Below are positions 52,327 to 64,000 of a DNA stretch of 64,000 nt, one piece after another. Source of the stretch: Plasmodium malariae. Its lineage: Eukaryota > Apicomplexa > Aconoidasida > Haemosporida > Plasmodiidae. A program made the position numbers and the translations under genes. Each line of letters begins with the position of its first letter. Within the stretch, counting starts at the first letter, position 1. The notes beneath the pieces are model-generated. The model did not search any database and had not been told where the DNA came from. It saw nothing but the letters and a program-made list of their open reading frames with translations. The stretch spans positions 248,001 to 312,000 of the forward strand of contig NC_041782.1 in NCBI RefSeq assembly GCF_900090045.1, read 5' to 3'.

Positions 52327-55300
52327 AATGTGCTTTCTAAATTTTAACATATTTATTAAAACATATATTAACAGTTATACCATATCCTACTAAAAACAAA
52401 GAATATTACATTAGTTATTTAATTTTAATTTTTTTTTTTTTATATGTAATTAATAAAATTTGTATATATATCGGGTATTTTATAACATGTACATAGATAA
52501 ATAATATTAAAAAGTTATTATATAATTTTTACCATAATAGTTTTTATTAAAAAAAAATAACTTTCATATAAATAAGATAATTTTAATTTATACAAAAATA
52601 TTCACAATATATTACCTAGTTATCTAATGTAGTGTATTAACTAAATAATTTTTTCTATTAATTTTTTTCAGAATAAACTAAGAAAAAAAGAACGTCTTCA
52701 TATTATAAGTAAATATGGAGTTTATGTACCATATGGAACATATATCATATATATATATATATATATGATACAATGCTAAATACTCTAAAGCAATAACTAA
52801 TTAATATCTGGTCATTAAATATTATAATTTTACTAGCATAATATTTTGAATAAAAATTTTTAAAGAAAAATTTTAATTATAAGAACATAATAGTATTGAT
52901 AATAAATGAAGATAACTATGTTTTCTATAATATTTTGTTCTATTTTAGTATATTGATAAATTTTATTTATAAATAAATAGCGTACACTCTTTTATAGTCT
53001 ATACTATGCGTAAATAATCTAATATATATAGAAATGCCTAATCTCCTAAAAAATATCTAAAGTTAAATAAAGCTTCATTTTCGTTTTTTTACGAAAATTT
53101 TTTAAAATTATAGATTTAATTAAGATTAATTTATATCATTATTTCTAAATAAAAAATATTTATACTGAACTAATTAATTTTTTTTTTTTTAATTAATTGC
53201 ATACATATAGAAGAAATATTAAAATAGTAAAAAACTAAAAACAAAAAAGAAAGGAGGTTTAATGTATAATTAACATAAATATTGTACAAATAATTTGATT
53301 AAATTAGAAACATATTATATAAAATAAATTTATAAATGCTATGCAAAATACAAATGATTTAAAATAAATGGTAAAGAATAACAATATAATTTACTAAAAA
53401 GTATGTTTTATTAATTTTTCTATTTATAATGTTCGAATAAATTCATTATATTGCGTTTATTTATTTACAAATACGTAATGCATTGAATATATATTTTACA
53501 GGTACATCTTAACAAAACAATATAAATATATAAAAAAAATAACATTTTATTAAAAATTCTTTTAACGGAAAAAACATATTTTTTCTAAATAATTTTTTTT
53601 TTGTAACAGATAAAATGAGGATTATATTTATAAAAATATCATATTCGTAAAAATTTATTGTAATAATCTTATATACAATTTTATATTGTTCTTACTAAAA
53701 AGTCTTAACCTGCAAGTTAATAATTTTAAAATTAAAAGATAGAAAATTTTTCCTAAAATTAAAACGCCATTTTTAAATTACAAAAATTAACGTTATTCTA
53801 TATTTATTGATTTAACGTATATATTATTATCGTAACAACAATTATTAATTTTTTTATTTAGTTTCTTTTAAGTTATTGCTCAATTTTATTGCCTCAATTT
53901 TTTACTCTCATTTAGTTTTTCTTTATGTAATACAATTTAACCCATTTTAAAAATATGTAATAATTCCCATATATATAAATTATAAAATGAATTGTGAAAA
54001 ATAAGGATATTACCAAATAACATCCTCTTAAGAAATTATTTTAAAATAGTATTTTTCCGTTTTAAAAATATTGATATATTCTAAACATTTTTCTGAGTTT
54101 TCTTAAAAAAAAATTTTTTATTTTTCTAAATTATTTATACCTTTCCTAAGTTAAAAACTCATACATCAATACTATAACTTCCTTGTAAAATAATTATTTT
54201 TTTCCTTATTAAGTATATGTATAATAGATGAATATTTTTGTAATATATATATTACATAATAAAGTTAGCGTATTTATCATATAATGTCCATTATACATTT
54301 AACATATAATAAAATTAATATTTAATACATATAAATAAAAAAAGTTAAATATATAATAATATAAAATTTAAAAATATAATTTTCATCCTTGCACTAGATA
54401 TTTAATATAGTATCTATAAAAAATATGATATCATTTAAATGTTCAATAATTATCGAATTTAATGCATTGTTTATATTGTTTCATCACAAATCATATAGAG
54501 AAGCACACTTTTTTTCCTCTATACAAAAAAAAAATATTTGAAATGTTTACTCTTTTATAATTTTACATAAAAATTATGTGTTCCACTAGGTCAAAAAATT
54601 TCATACTTCAAATAATAAATGCATTGATGGCATACACCCTTAAATATATAAACTTTTATATACTAATCATATAGCTGGATGTCTTAAACAGAAAAAATAT
54701 AATATTTTTATGCAAGCATAAAATTTTTAAAATTAATAAGGCACACATAAAAATTATATTATTAGGTGCATAATTCTACCATACTTAAGATTTGTTAATA
54801 TTTTAAGTGAATATGTTCAATAATAGTGAAATAGATTTTTATAGTATTTTTATATAGAACAGCGATATATACCAGCAGAACTATCTCCCCTTACTGCTGG
54901 TTAAGAATTTATCTCTTAATTTCCAATAATTATACTAACATTTTATCCAATAATTTTCATATTTTTTTCTCTTTCTTAACATTATAAATTATACCAACTA
55001 AAAGTGAGAATACCATTCTTCAATCTTTCCAAACTATTACGACAATAAATTATTATTTTGATAGGATATTATTTATATATATATAGTTTTTAATAATACA
55101 ATTTTACTCCATTAGGACTTTCCTAATGTCTTTATTAAGAATAAATAAAAATATGTTGAAATGTGTAAATGAACAAAATGAACAAATACCAACATATAGT
55201 TTCTAAAATAACTGTATATATTCGGCTACATTCAGACATAACATATCATATAGTACAAAATTATAACTTCAAAAAGTTCAATAATAATAATCATTGTACA

Positions 55301-56146
55301 TATATAATAAAGTCTTAAACAAATTATTTGAAATGCATTAAAAAAGAAAATACAAAAAAAAAAGTGCCAGGAACTTTTTTTAATTATAATATTGCAAACC
55401 TAATCGTATATAAATGACTGTGATTCTAACAGAACCATAAAAAATTCTTATATAAAGGAACGCATGAAGTATTTTAATAAGGTAATGAGAAAATATGAAA
55501 TTAAAGGATAAATATTCTATGGAAATTTATATGTTATAAAGAAGATATAAAGAAAATATAAAACTGCTTTAATATTATTTGCATAATTAATATTAACATT
55601 ATTTTGCAAGGATTATTTCGGACATATATAATTTATTATAAAAAATAATACCTATTATACATTATGAGAACTACTAAAAAAATCAATTTGTATAAAATTA
55701 TCACTAGGTATACTGCAAAAATAAAGTTTTCATTATATATTCTAAAAAATTGTTACAATAAAGATATTACATATATTAATGTAGTTTTCTTACATTAATA
55801 ATGTTTTCTATTCTATGATAAATAAATTGTCAGAAATACAATGAATTATGGAATTCAATTATTTGAAATATCAGTGCTAGAACAATGGAATTTGATGCTA
55901 AATAGATTATACAGAGAACATTAGTGCATAATCCAATACGTGAAAATTATATTAATTTTAACGCATTTGTAATATCACATATTTCACATTAAGATAATAT
56001 TGATACATATATTATATATCATTATGCATATAATTACGTATAAAAATAATTTTTTTCTATTTATATTCTTTACATAACAGATTAAAATTGTTTAACTGAA
56101 ATTTCTAATATAAAGAAATTTTTTCTCTTTTTTTGGTGCATACAAG
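52327..56146. other. Intergenic, A+T rich
   Basis: The 5' flank of the 51433 copy includes a (TA)n run near 52751. The only local structure of note is the G/C-rich hairpin at 54871-54901, listed separately. No gene was seen. Confidence 0.4.
54871..54901. repeat. G/C-rich 8-bp inverted repeat
   Basis: ACCAGCAG (54871-54878) and CTGCTGGT (54894-54901) are perfect reverse complements around a 15-base loop with a CTCCCC run. In such A+T-rich DNA a stem with five G/C pairs is notable. It could be an RNA hairpin or chance; no flanking RNA-gene signals were recognised. Confidence 0.4.
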
Positions 56147-56215
56147 ATGGAATTAGAGAAGGGGCAATTAATAAAGTTTATTAAAATATTTTTACTCATC
56201 TTAATAAAAAATGAA
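56147..56215 (+). pseudogene. Orphan fam-type leader exon
   Basis: ATG at 56147 opens MELEKGQLIKFIKIFLLILI then KNE, followed at once by a GTATAA donor. The start and the K-F-I-K-I-F core match the first exons of the fam-l copies here (MEQKIKLLFFIKIF type). Length is 23 codons against the usual 28-29, and the strand is opposite. No fam-l second exon lies within the expected 120-130 bases. It is probably a remnant of an inverted copy. Confidence 0.4.
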
Positions 56216-56954
56216 GTATAATAATGCTAATTATAATTATAATAATAATTATTGTTCATTAGTTATAAAATAATGCAACATGATATAATACTCTATTTCT
56301 TTATTATACTATGAAATCAAAGAAAATAAATAATATACATAACGCAGTTATTTTTATTAACTAAGATACATTAATATAATCTATAGAAAACATATATTTA
56401 TGTTAAAAGTTTTTCAATTCAGGAGGACACTATATTTTATATTTTAAAAAAAATATATTAGTTGAAAGTAAAAAATAAAAAAATTATTATAATAAAAGAA
56501 ATATATATTTTTAATATTAGTACCAAAATATTACTTGCATAGTTAATTCTTATTCATTATGTTTTATAATGAGCAAGTAGTGTCTTATTATACTTGCAAT
56601 ATAAGAAAATACATATATAAAGGATACAAATCCATATATTAATATAACATATAAAAAAATAATAGAATGAATTTTTCTTTAGGAAAAAAAATTAATCATC
56701 ATGCATTACAATAAAATAAATCTTTTTTATGATTATTTTCATGTTATATTTATTATTTAGTTTTATTTATTACATATATTATATTTTTTATATAATCATT
56801 TGTAAATAAAAATGTTCCCAAAATAAAAATATATTTTGAATTTAGAATTAGTATTTTATTCTGTTAAGTAAAATTTTCAAATAATAATTCTTAATTATTA
56901 TTATAATTTCTTGCATTCATAATTTTCTAGGTTGCACTCATTTATATGAAAAAT

Positions 56955-57410
56955 AAAACTTTTTTTTCTTTTTTTACCTTTGGAAACAAATTTTAGATCA
57001 TTTCTCTTTGGACATTTGTTATGTAAAACTTAATGAAAGTAATGACGTACATTATTAAATATGTCTTTTTTGTGTACTATATCTTCACATAGAAATAGTG
57101 ACCGTAACAATGTCTATATTCATTACGGAAAAGTTGAGAGAAATTTCTATGCATTATACAAACTTGAACATAATAATTATTTTATCAAAACTGTTATAAA
57201 CACTATATTTTGTTTTAATGATCAAAAAATAAATAATGTGCTATTAGCTTTTGATATATTAAAGAAAAATTGGGTTAACATTAATGAGAAACATAAGAAA
57301 AATATTATATGTAATATTTATATAATTTATCCAATTGATTTTCAGTACATTAGTGTTATGTGTTAAGTGGAACATATAGAAAAGATGGAACCAAAAAATT
57401 CAGATTAAAC
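56955..57410 (+). pseudogene. Unrecognised gene relic with one open stretch
   Basis: From about 56978 one frame reads YLWKQILDHFSLDICYVKL then NESNDVHY and stops at TAA. Immediately after, a second frame opens at 57061 for 101 codons (for example NNVYIHYGKVERNFYALYKL and NNVLLAFDILKKNWVNINEK, ending FQYISVMC). Past its stop at 57366 the same frame continues VEHIEKMEPKNSD before another stop. Composition is clearly less A+T rich than the surroundings and the residues look like a globular, Trp- and Cys-containing protein. It does not resemble pir, fam-l, fam-m or STP1. I read it as a decayed piece of a non-subtelomeric-type gene, with at least one frameshift and one stop. Alternatively the 101-codon frame is a small gene of its own. 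Confidence 0.45.
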
Positions 57411-58265
57411 AAAATATATAAATTAACAAATTAATATTTTAATTACACAATACAGAAAGTAAAAATAAAATAATAAATAACTTCATTTAAATATATCTAC
57501 AGAATAAATGAATGTTAAGAAAATATTTTTTTCATAGTATAAAAGAAGTAATTATGTAATATATTTATTTTTAAGTTAATGAAATTATATCATCTGAAAA
57601 AATAACATTTTATACATTAATAGTAGTTTTTTTAGTAAAAAAAGAATATGAAGTTAATTTATTTTTAGTTAAAACAATTCAGCTCTTAGATTACCGTTTA
57701 TCATAAATAATATCGTTCTAATTAAAATGTAATAAACTACTATAAACATCCACTAAACATATTCACATTAAAGGGGGAATTACCAAACTTCATAATCATA
57801 TATGTTTATATACTTACGTATATATTGAAAAACACATGAAAAAACCCAAAAAAATGGAATAAATTATTAAATTATTTAAAAAACTAGACAATATATGACT
57901 TTCCTATTATAATTTAAACACAGATCTCTATTAGTTTTTCTACATATATAAATAAAAAACATTTATGATTAAAAAATGTATATTTTCTAGTAGAATATAT
58001 AAAAAAATAATTACGTAAAAAAAAAAAAGAGGAATTATCTATTTACATTAATGCAAATAAAAACAATAATAGAACCTCTTTGTATAAAATATGAAGAGAA
58101 AACAATTCCTGTATCACATACATAATACAAATTTGTGCACATATGTAATTTTAAATATATAAAAATAATATGTTCATTAAAATTAAAGCACTATATTAAG
58201 AAATTTAAAAGTAACATTCCTTTATATGATTCCAATTCGTATTAAGAAAATTATTTATACTTTTT
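57411..58265. other. Intergenic, A+T rich
   Basis: Nothing was seen except poly-A runs; it is presumably the 3' flank of the 58266 gene. Confidence 0.4.
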
Positions 58266-59062
58266 TTATTTTTTATTATTACAAATAATACTATGTTTCC
58301 ATAATTTGTAGGAAATATAAAAAAATATGAGAAGAAACATTGGAATTAAAATATAAATGATCGGAAGAACAAAACCTGAAATGGATTTGACATTATCATT
58401 TATGAATGGTAAAACTATTTTGATAATAAGACATGTCATAATTGGATTAAGGATCAAAAAAAATCTTAGAAACATTTCTTTATATGTAACTTTAAAATTC
58501 TCAGATCTATTATATGAAGAAATAAATGCCTTTATTACCTCTATCTCGAATAATGCATCTAATTTCTTTAAAGTTTCAAATATGAACGATAATATATTTT
58601 TTTTTGTTGGCATATTTTTTTTCTTTTGGAACGATTTTTCTTTTAATTTTCCATATTCTCTTTCTTTGTGATCGCACACTATTAATGAAATAGATGGTTT
58701 TTTATATTTTTTATGAAGTTTTTATTTTGAAGGTAAGACTATATTTCTGTGATTTTTATCTCTTTTTCCATATAACAATCTTTTTACCCTTATATCTAAT
58801 AAGTTATTCTGGTTGATTCTCATATTCCATGTTTTATCTGAAGAAGCTGACTAAAAATTATGGTAAATATATATTATTTAAAAAATTATCTGCATTTCCA
58901 TTTAAATAAAATATTCATTTTATTATGAAGAAGTAATATTAAAAAAAAGTATAAAAATTATTGAATATAATAATTACGTACTTTATACGAATAGTGGCAT
59001 ATCCACATTAAAAAGAAAAATAAGAAAATTTTAGAGAAAAGTAATTTATTTTTATGTAACAT
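58266..59062 (-). pseudogene. Exported-protein-like gene with one internal stop
   Basis: Two exons: 59062-58982 (27 codons, MLHKNKLLFSKIFLFFFLM then WICHYSYK, a signal-type leader like that of the fam genes) and 58850-58266 (195 codons). A 131-base intron separates them, from GTACGT to TTAG, phase 0. Exon 2 starts SASSDKTWNMRINQNN and has R-V-K-R-L-L-Y-G-K-R-D at the export-motif position. The basic stretch then meets TAA at 58724-58722 (exon codon 43), after V-L-P-S-K. The frame continues unbroken through KPSISLIVCDHKEREYGKLK and LKKLDALFEIEVIKAFISS, then two membrane segments (FLRFFLILNPIMTCLIIKI and FVLPIIYILIPMFLLIFFY), to the end near LWKHSIICNNKK. Because the single stop is the only defect, it is either a young pseudogene, a base-call error or a stop read through. 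It is not fam-l or fam-m by its body; I do not know the family. Confidence 0.75.
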
Positions 59063-62000
59063 TGCATGGAATTTATTTATGAATGCTAAATCTTTTGTAA
59101 TAATAGAGTTTTTAGCAATATCTTTTTTTCGATAATATTCAAAGGAATATATATTATAATTTTTCTTTACTGTTTTCTGTCATTTAAAATTTTTAGCTTT
59201 CTTTAGTTAATGGTAAATATATCACATAATAAAATGTAAGTAAAAAAAATGTTATATTAAACAAAAATATTAAAATAATTTTTTTTATCTAAAATTATTA
59301 TTATTTAATATTATATCTATATAATACGTTTAAAGAAAAAATTAAAAGATATATAATTACAATAAAATAATTGCAACCATATAATCATTAAAAAACATGT
59401 TTCAAAAATTTTATTTTTCATTTACATATTTTATATGAATATTAATAAAATATTTTATTAATATGTTGTTATGATAAATCATAAATGCAAAAAAATTGCA
59501 TGATGTAATATAAATATGTTAGTTTCCAAGCAAATATTATTTTAAAGTTATATGCTACCATTAAGTTAATGAAAAATATTTCGAAGTTAAATTCTTGTTA
59601 AAATTTTTTTTCTAATAATTTGCAATAAATATAATGTAATTAGAACAAAAAAATAATATAAATATATATATGATTAATGAATTAATATAATTTTTAATGT
59701 ATTATATAATATGTTATCGTCTTATGTATTTTAAGAAAAAATTATTAATAGATAACTAGAAATAATACATATATTATTATAAAAGTTATTGCTTTCGATG
59801 TTATATAAGATTAATTAAAGTTTTATTTTTTTAAATAATATAAAACAGAATTTTCTTATGTAATGATGGCATAAATTACTTTTAATATTAATTCAAAAAT
59901 TTAAATAATACAACAGTTTAAAAAATAATATTAATCAAATTTTGAGGATAAAATAGTTTTTTTCTAATATACTTAAGATAAAAATAGAAAATATGATTCA
60001 AAAAAATAAAAATAAAAATAAAAAACTCTATACAGTTAAAAATGTTATAAATATTACATATAGATAATTAATTAAGGTTTTAATGATTCCTTAAGATGAT
60101 ATTGTTATGGACTTCACATTACATAATAAGAAAATACATATATCAAAATATAAAAATAGTTTCAATAAAATACAATAAAGAACCGAAATGAAAAATATAA
60201 AATAAAAAAAAATTAATCACCAACATTTGAAGTAAAATATTGTTCAAGTTATATGCAAGTTTTTAAATAAAGTATTAAAATTAAAATAGTTTTTAAGTAT
60301 TTTTTTCATATAATATGGCACTATATTTGTTGAAACAGTATAAATATATTTTCTATTTATTAAATATATATGTTATGTAAAAAATCGATAATTAATAAGT
60401 TATTTTTGCTTTTTATATATAACTGCGTTTTTCAAAAATCATAGATTACTATATTTAATTATTTTCTACTTTTATATATATATTTACATATATTTTTGAA
60501 AAAAAATATTTTTATATTTTTTATGAGTCAAACAATATATGCAGAAAAATTTCCCTTATATTATTATTTATAACTATTATGCATTTAATAAACATTATAA
60601 TAATATTCACATAATTTTACCGTATAAAAAAATTTAGCATAAAATATAAGAAAAAATATATAAAAAATTAATGGATGTATTATTTATGTGTGATACTGAA
60701 TAACAAATACATTTACATTATGTCTATTTAAAAATTTAAAAATATTTTCTAACTTCCTTATAAATAGTCATTATATTCATATATGAATAATTATTATTTT
60801 TAAAGAATATTAAAATGTATTAGTATGTAAATACTTTTCTCATGAATTTTTCTAATTTTAATATGGTTAATTAATAAAAATGCAATTATATTTATAACTG
60901 TTTATAATATATATTATCAGTTTGCTTTTTATTCTACAATTACTAAAAAATTAGTCTCAACTTAAATTGTAATTTAAAAGCTATAAACTTGGGTTTAATG
61001 TTATAGTTTGTTAATGTTACTAAAATGAAGTTTTAGAATATTACGTAATTCATGAAAATTACATATAAAATATGAATTGATATAATAAGTTACATGACAA
61101 AGGTTACATAACTGGAATTAATTATAATACTGTAGTTCATTTTTTATTGATAATAAAATGTTTGTATAACTTCTAAAATTAGTTAATAAAAATTTTGAGA
61201 GAAATTACAATTAAGTTTTTTCTAATTTAATGTATAATAAAAATAATTATTATATAAAGTAGTTTAAGAATATTTCTTCTGTCTTCACATACAATTATAT
61301 TACTTAAAAGAAAAAAAGAAATAAAACAAAATGAAATGAAAGATATAACATTATTAATATGTTCCATAGCATTAAAAACAACTCACTAGAAGAATAAAAA
61401 TAAAAAAAAAACTAGAAAAATTCAATATAACGACTGTTACGTCTTTAATTTTTGAATATCTATACAACATTAATAATATATTTCGGCAAAAAAAAGAATA
61501 TTTTATATATAAAAGAATATTCTAATGTCTCATTTATATATCTGCGAATAATAAAACTATTGTATATATATTTATATTTATTTAATTATGAAAATTAAGG
61601 CCATATCATTTTTTATAATTGAAATTTAGAATTCATTTAACACCAATGATACTGTTTCTTAAGTACATAAATAAATTTACTATTATTCATTTTATATAAC
61701 ATACATAGGTGTAGGAAACAACATATCTACATATGAAATATGAAAACGGAAAATACAGAAGACTTATCATTTTTTTTTTTTTTTTTTCATATTTAAATAA
61801 TATAAAATAACGAATATAAAAAACTATTATTAATTCTACGGTACATCTACATTAAAATTTTTTTAAATTATGTATATTATTATCATATTTCATATTAATC
61901 AAAGAATAAATATATTATGTTTGTTAATTTGAAAATTAATTCAACAACAAATTTATTAAACATTGTATTAAATTATACAAATTTAAGAGTGCTCTTTCAT

Positions 62001-62824
62001 ATATAGTGTAACTTTATATCTTAATATTAAAATAAAATAAAATGTCAAAAAATGTAAGAATTTTTTTTTTCTATATTATGCATTAAAAATAAGCATACTA
62101 TTAAACGTAGTATTATTAATTACTCTTATAATAAAAAAGAATATTAATCTGTTACAAGATTTCAATATTAAATTAAATAACGGAATCTCAGACAAATTAT
62201 TTATTTAAGAACAAAACGTACATAAATGAACAAATGATTTAACATATATATGTCGTTATAAGAATTGTTATTTAGGGCCTTAATTCTCCCTTTAATATTA
62301 TTATTTAGAGATTCTAATTGCCAATGTTATTCTAAGTATAAAGCTAACTTATAAATACATAAATATAAATATACTTTATAATTATAAGTTATAAATTCAA
62401 TATATATTTATATTTTTATTTAAAAAATAATTTAATTAAAAAATAATAAAAAAAAGTATTGCTTAAAATTTCATGAATTAATATGGTAATACTTAATATA
62501 AAATAGTTCAATTTTATAAATGCATATATTAAAACTTGCTGTTTTTATTAAAATAAGCTCTAATAATATATTCTTCTAGAAATAGAAAAAATTATATATA
62601 ATCGGTATATTTTTAAAATAATTACATTTACGTCTTTGTATTTCAAACCTATTTTTCTCTTCTGAATTACTCATTAATATATACTCTTCTTTTTATTTCT
62701 TTCCTTTAGGTATGACATCATTTAAGAAATTTATTTCAATGATATCCTTTAATTTTATGTGAATATGGTTCTATTATATTTTGAGTGTATTATTTTGAAT
62801 TTGCAGCAAGTATAATTCTATTAT
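59063..62824. other. Intergenic, A+T rich
   Basis: Long A+T-rich space with a poly-T run near 61768-61787. It contains the 3' flank of STP1 at its right end. No gene was seen on either strand. Confidence 0.4.
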
Positions 62825-63955
62825 TTAATCTAATTTATCAATATTATTTTCTTTATATGTAGAACATACATCTGAATCATTGTCTTTTATCCAATCTTCT
62901 AGCTCCTGCGTAAAACAGTTCTGTCCTTTATAAGAACGAATTTCCTCATTAAGTTTATGCTCTAAAACGTAACTTTTTTCTTCAGTTCTTTCTTCTGCAA
63001 TTTTCGATTTTCTATCTGAGTTTTCCATTGTAAATGATTCATTTATGGAATTATCAAAATATGATTCCCTATTATCTATACGCTCCTCTTTTATGCATTC
63101 CTCTAATATCATCATAAATACAAGTATACATAGTTTTTCTAGTAATTTTTTTTTAACATATTTATATAATTCTTCACAACTTTTGTTATGTTCCATTTCT
63201 TCTACATTTATTAGTGACACACTATTTTTAGTTTCTTCATTTTCATATTCATCTAATATATTATCAATTTCATCTGTTAATCCCATAAACCAGTACTGTT
63301 CCAGATAGTGCTCTACAATTTTACCCTTGTTTGATATCCACTGTCTCCATATATCTTTTTCTCCTAAAAATGAAAATTTTTGATTTTCGTTTGAAGATTT
63401 ATTTTTTAATTCTTCCATTTTTTTTACCTTAGATTTTTCTTTTTTCCATTCATTTTTCAAATTATTAAACCAATCTTCTTTTTTAAATTTTTCAGAATGA
63501 TTTCTGTGTCTTTCTATCCATTTATTCCACAGAATATTTTTTTCCTCATTATCAATGCTGCATTGAATATTTTCCATTTGATAATCATTTATCAAATTAG
63601 AATAGGATCTACGTTCCTCATTTTTGAATATTTCTAGACATATTGCTAAAAATTCTCCTTTGTTTAATTCCCATTCATCATTTCTGAATTCCTCGAGTAC
63701 TTCCATATGTACTTCTATAATAGTTTTAGATCTTTCTTTTTTTCTCTTTAACATATTTGTATTTTTTATGGTGTTATGTTCATATATTTTTAATTTTTTT
63801 ATTATTTCCTTATCATCACATATTGGCTGATCTAAATGACCATCTGATAAAAACTTATCTTTCTTGTCAGTATCTGAAAGTAGTAGTATTCTGAGAAATT
63901 TAACTTGTCTTCTTCTTATATATTTTTTTTTTTTGAACTTCCCCTTTAAAGCATA
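62825..63955 (-). CDS. stp1: STP1 (SURFIN-like) protein, last exon only
   Basis: This is the final exon of an STP1 gene, a subtelomeric family related in its cytoplasmic part to SURFIN proteins. The exon begins at 63955 after a TTGTAG acceptor and is open for 376 residues. It opens Y-A-L-K-G-K-F-K-K-K-K, the basic stretch normally just inside the membrane, then RRRQVKFLRILLLSDTDKKD. A Trp-rich region at exon residues about 95-222 follows, with repeated W pairs (EEFRNDEWELNKGEF, ILWNKWIERHRN, DWFNNLKNEWKK, IWRQWISNKG). Such W-rich modules are typical of STP1/SURFIN intracellular domains. The C-terminus is acidic (DWIKDNDSDVCSTYKENN). The membrane segment and ectodomain exons should lie to the right, outside the window, so gene integrity cannot be judged. 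No lesion was seen in this exon. Confidence 0.88.
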   Translation of the reverse strand, partial: YALKGKFKKKKYIRRRQVKFLRILLLSDTDKKDKFLSDGHLDQPICDDKEIIKKLKIYEHNTIKNTNMLKRKKERSKTIIEVHMEVLEEFRNDEWELNKGEFLAICLEIFKNEERRSYSNLINDYQMENIQCSIDNEEKNILWNKWIERHRNHSEKFKKEDWFNNLKNEWKKEKSKVKKMEELKNKSSNENQKFSFLGEKDIWRQWISNKGKIVEHYLEQYWFMGLTDEIDNILDEYENEETKNSVSLINVEEMEHNKSCEELYKYVKKKLLEKLCILVFMMILEECIKEERIDNRESYFDNSINESFTMENSDRKSKIAEERTEEKSYVLEHKLNEEIRSYKGQNCFTQELEDWIKDNDSDVCSTYKENNIDKLD

Positions 63956-64000
63956 CTACAATACAAAAGAAATATATTTAAAAATTAAATTATTACAATA
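63956..64000 (-). other. 3' part of an STP1 intron
   Basis: Reading leftwards this stretch is A/T-rich and ends TTTGTATTGTAG, a pyrimidine-rich acceptor for the STP1 last exon. Confidence 0.6.

Noticed and set aside
58357..58671. + strand open frame of 104 codons
   Set aside because: Antisense to the 58266 gene, whose exon structure and membrane segments are convincing.
63045..63830. + strand open frames opposite the STP1 exon
   Set aside because: Ser/Phe-rich mirror images of the Lys/Glu-rich STP1 coding strand.
1..64000. Telomere repeats, centromere, rRNA, tRNA or CRISPR-like arrays
   Set aside because: None of the expected repeat or structural signatures was found on reading the window.

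Overview
This window looks like a subtelomeric segment of a malaria parasite of the Plasmodium malariae type (P. malariae or the near-identical P. brasilianum). The DNA is extremely A+T rich. The genes are short two- or three-exon Plasmodium multigene-family members with small GT..AG introns. The array is dominated by fam-l genes, with one fam-m gene, pir genes and the last exon of an STP1 gene. fam-l and fam-m are families known from P. malariae. No telomere repeat, rRNA or tRNA gene was seen, so the window lies inside the subtelomere rather than at its tip.

Layout, left to right. 1.8-3.0 kb: an intact three-exon pir gene, the only complete gene on the + strand. 5.7-20.7 kb: a head-to-tail run on the minus strand made of a fam-m gene with a stop in exon 1, two intact fam-l genes (8.96 and 12.5 kb), a fam-l gene frameshifted in exon 1 (15.4 kb), and a third intact fam-l gene (19.6 kb). 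24-25 kb: a shortened pir pseudogene. 28.8-32.7 kb: two fam-l pseudogenes. 36.0-37.2 kb: an intact three-exon pir gene. 41.0-42.5 kb: a heavily decayed pir-like gene carrying an unusual 100-codon open segment. 43.9 kb: an unrecognised relic. 47.4-48.2 kb: a broken two-membrane-segment exported-protein gene. 51.4-52.3 kb: a frameshifted fam-l gene. 56.1-57.4 kb: two + strand relics (an orphan fam-type first exon and an unrecognised gene fragment). 58.3-59.1 kb: a second type of exported-protein gene with one internal stop. 62.8-64.0 kb: the last exon of an STP1 gene whose upstream part lies outside the window.

The fam genes share a fixed plan. A first exon of about 29 codons encodes a hydrophobic signal-type segment. 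An intron of 121-128 bases follows, then a long exon with an R-x-L export-like motif near residue 52, a basic hydrophilic middle, two membrane segments and a Lys-rich tail. Similar sequence continues into both flanks, so the duplicated unit is larger than the gene. By family knowledge these proteins are expected at the surface of, or inside, the infected red cell. There is no operon-like organisation. The main story is repeated duplication followed by decay: five complete genes and one partial gene look intact, while nine recognisable genes carry stops or frameshifts. Several lesions are a single base change and could be recent mutations or assembly errors. The long spaces between genes are A+T-rich sequence with homopolymer runs and no further gene I can support.
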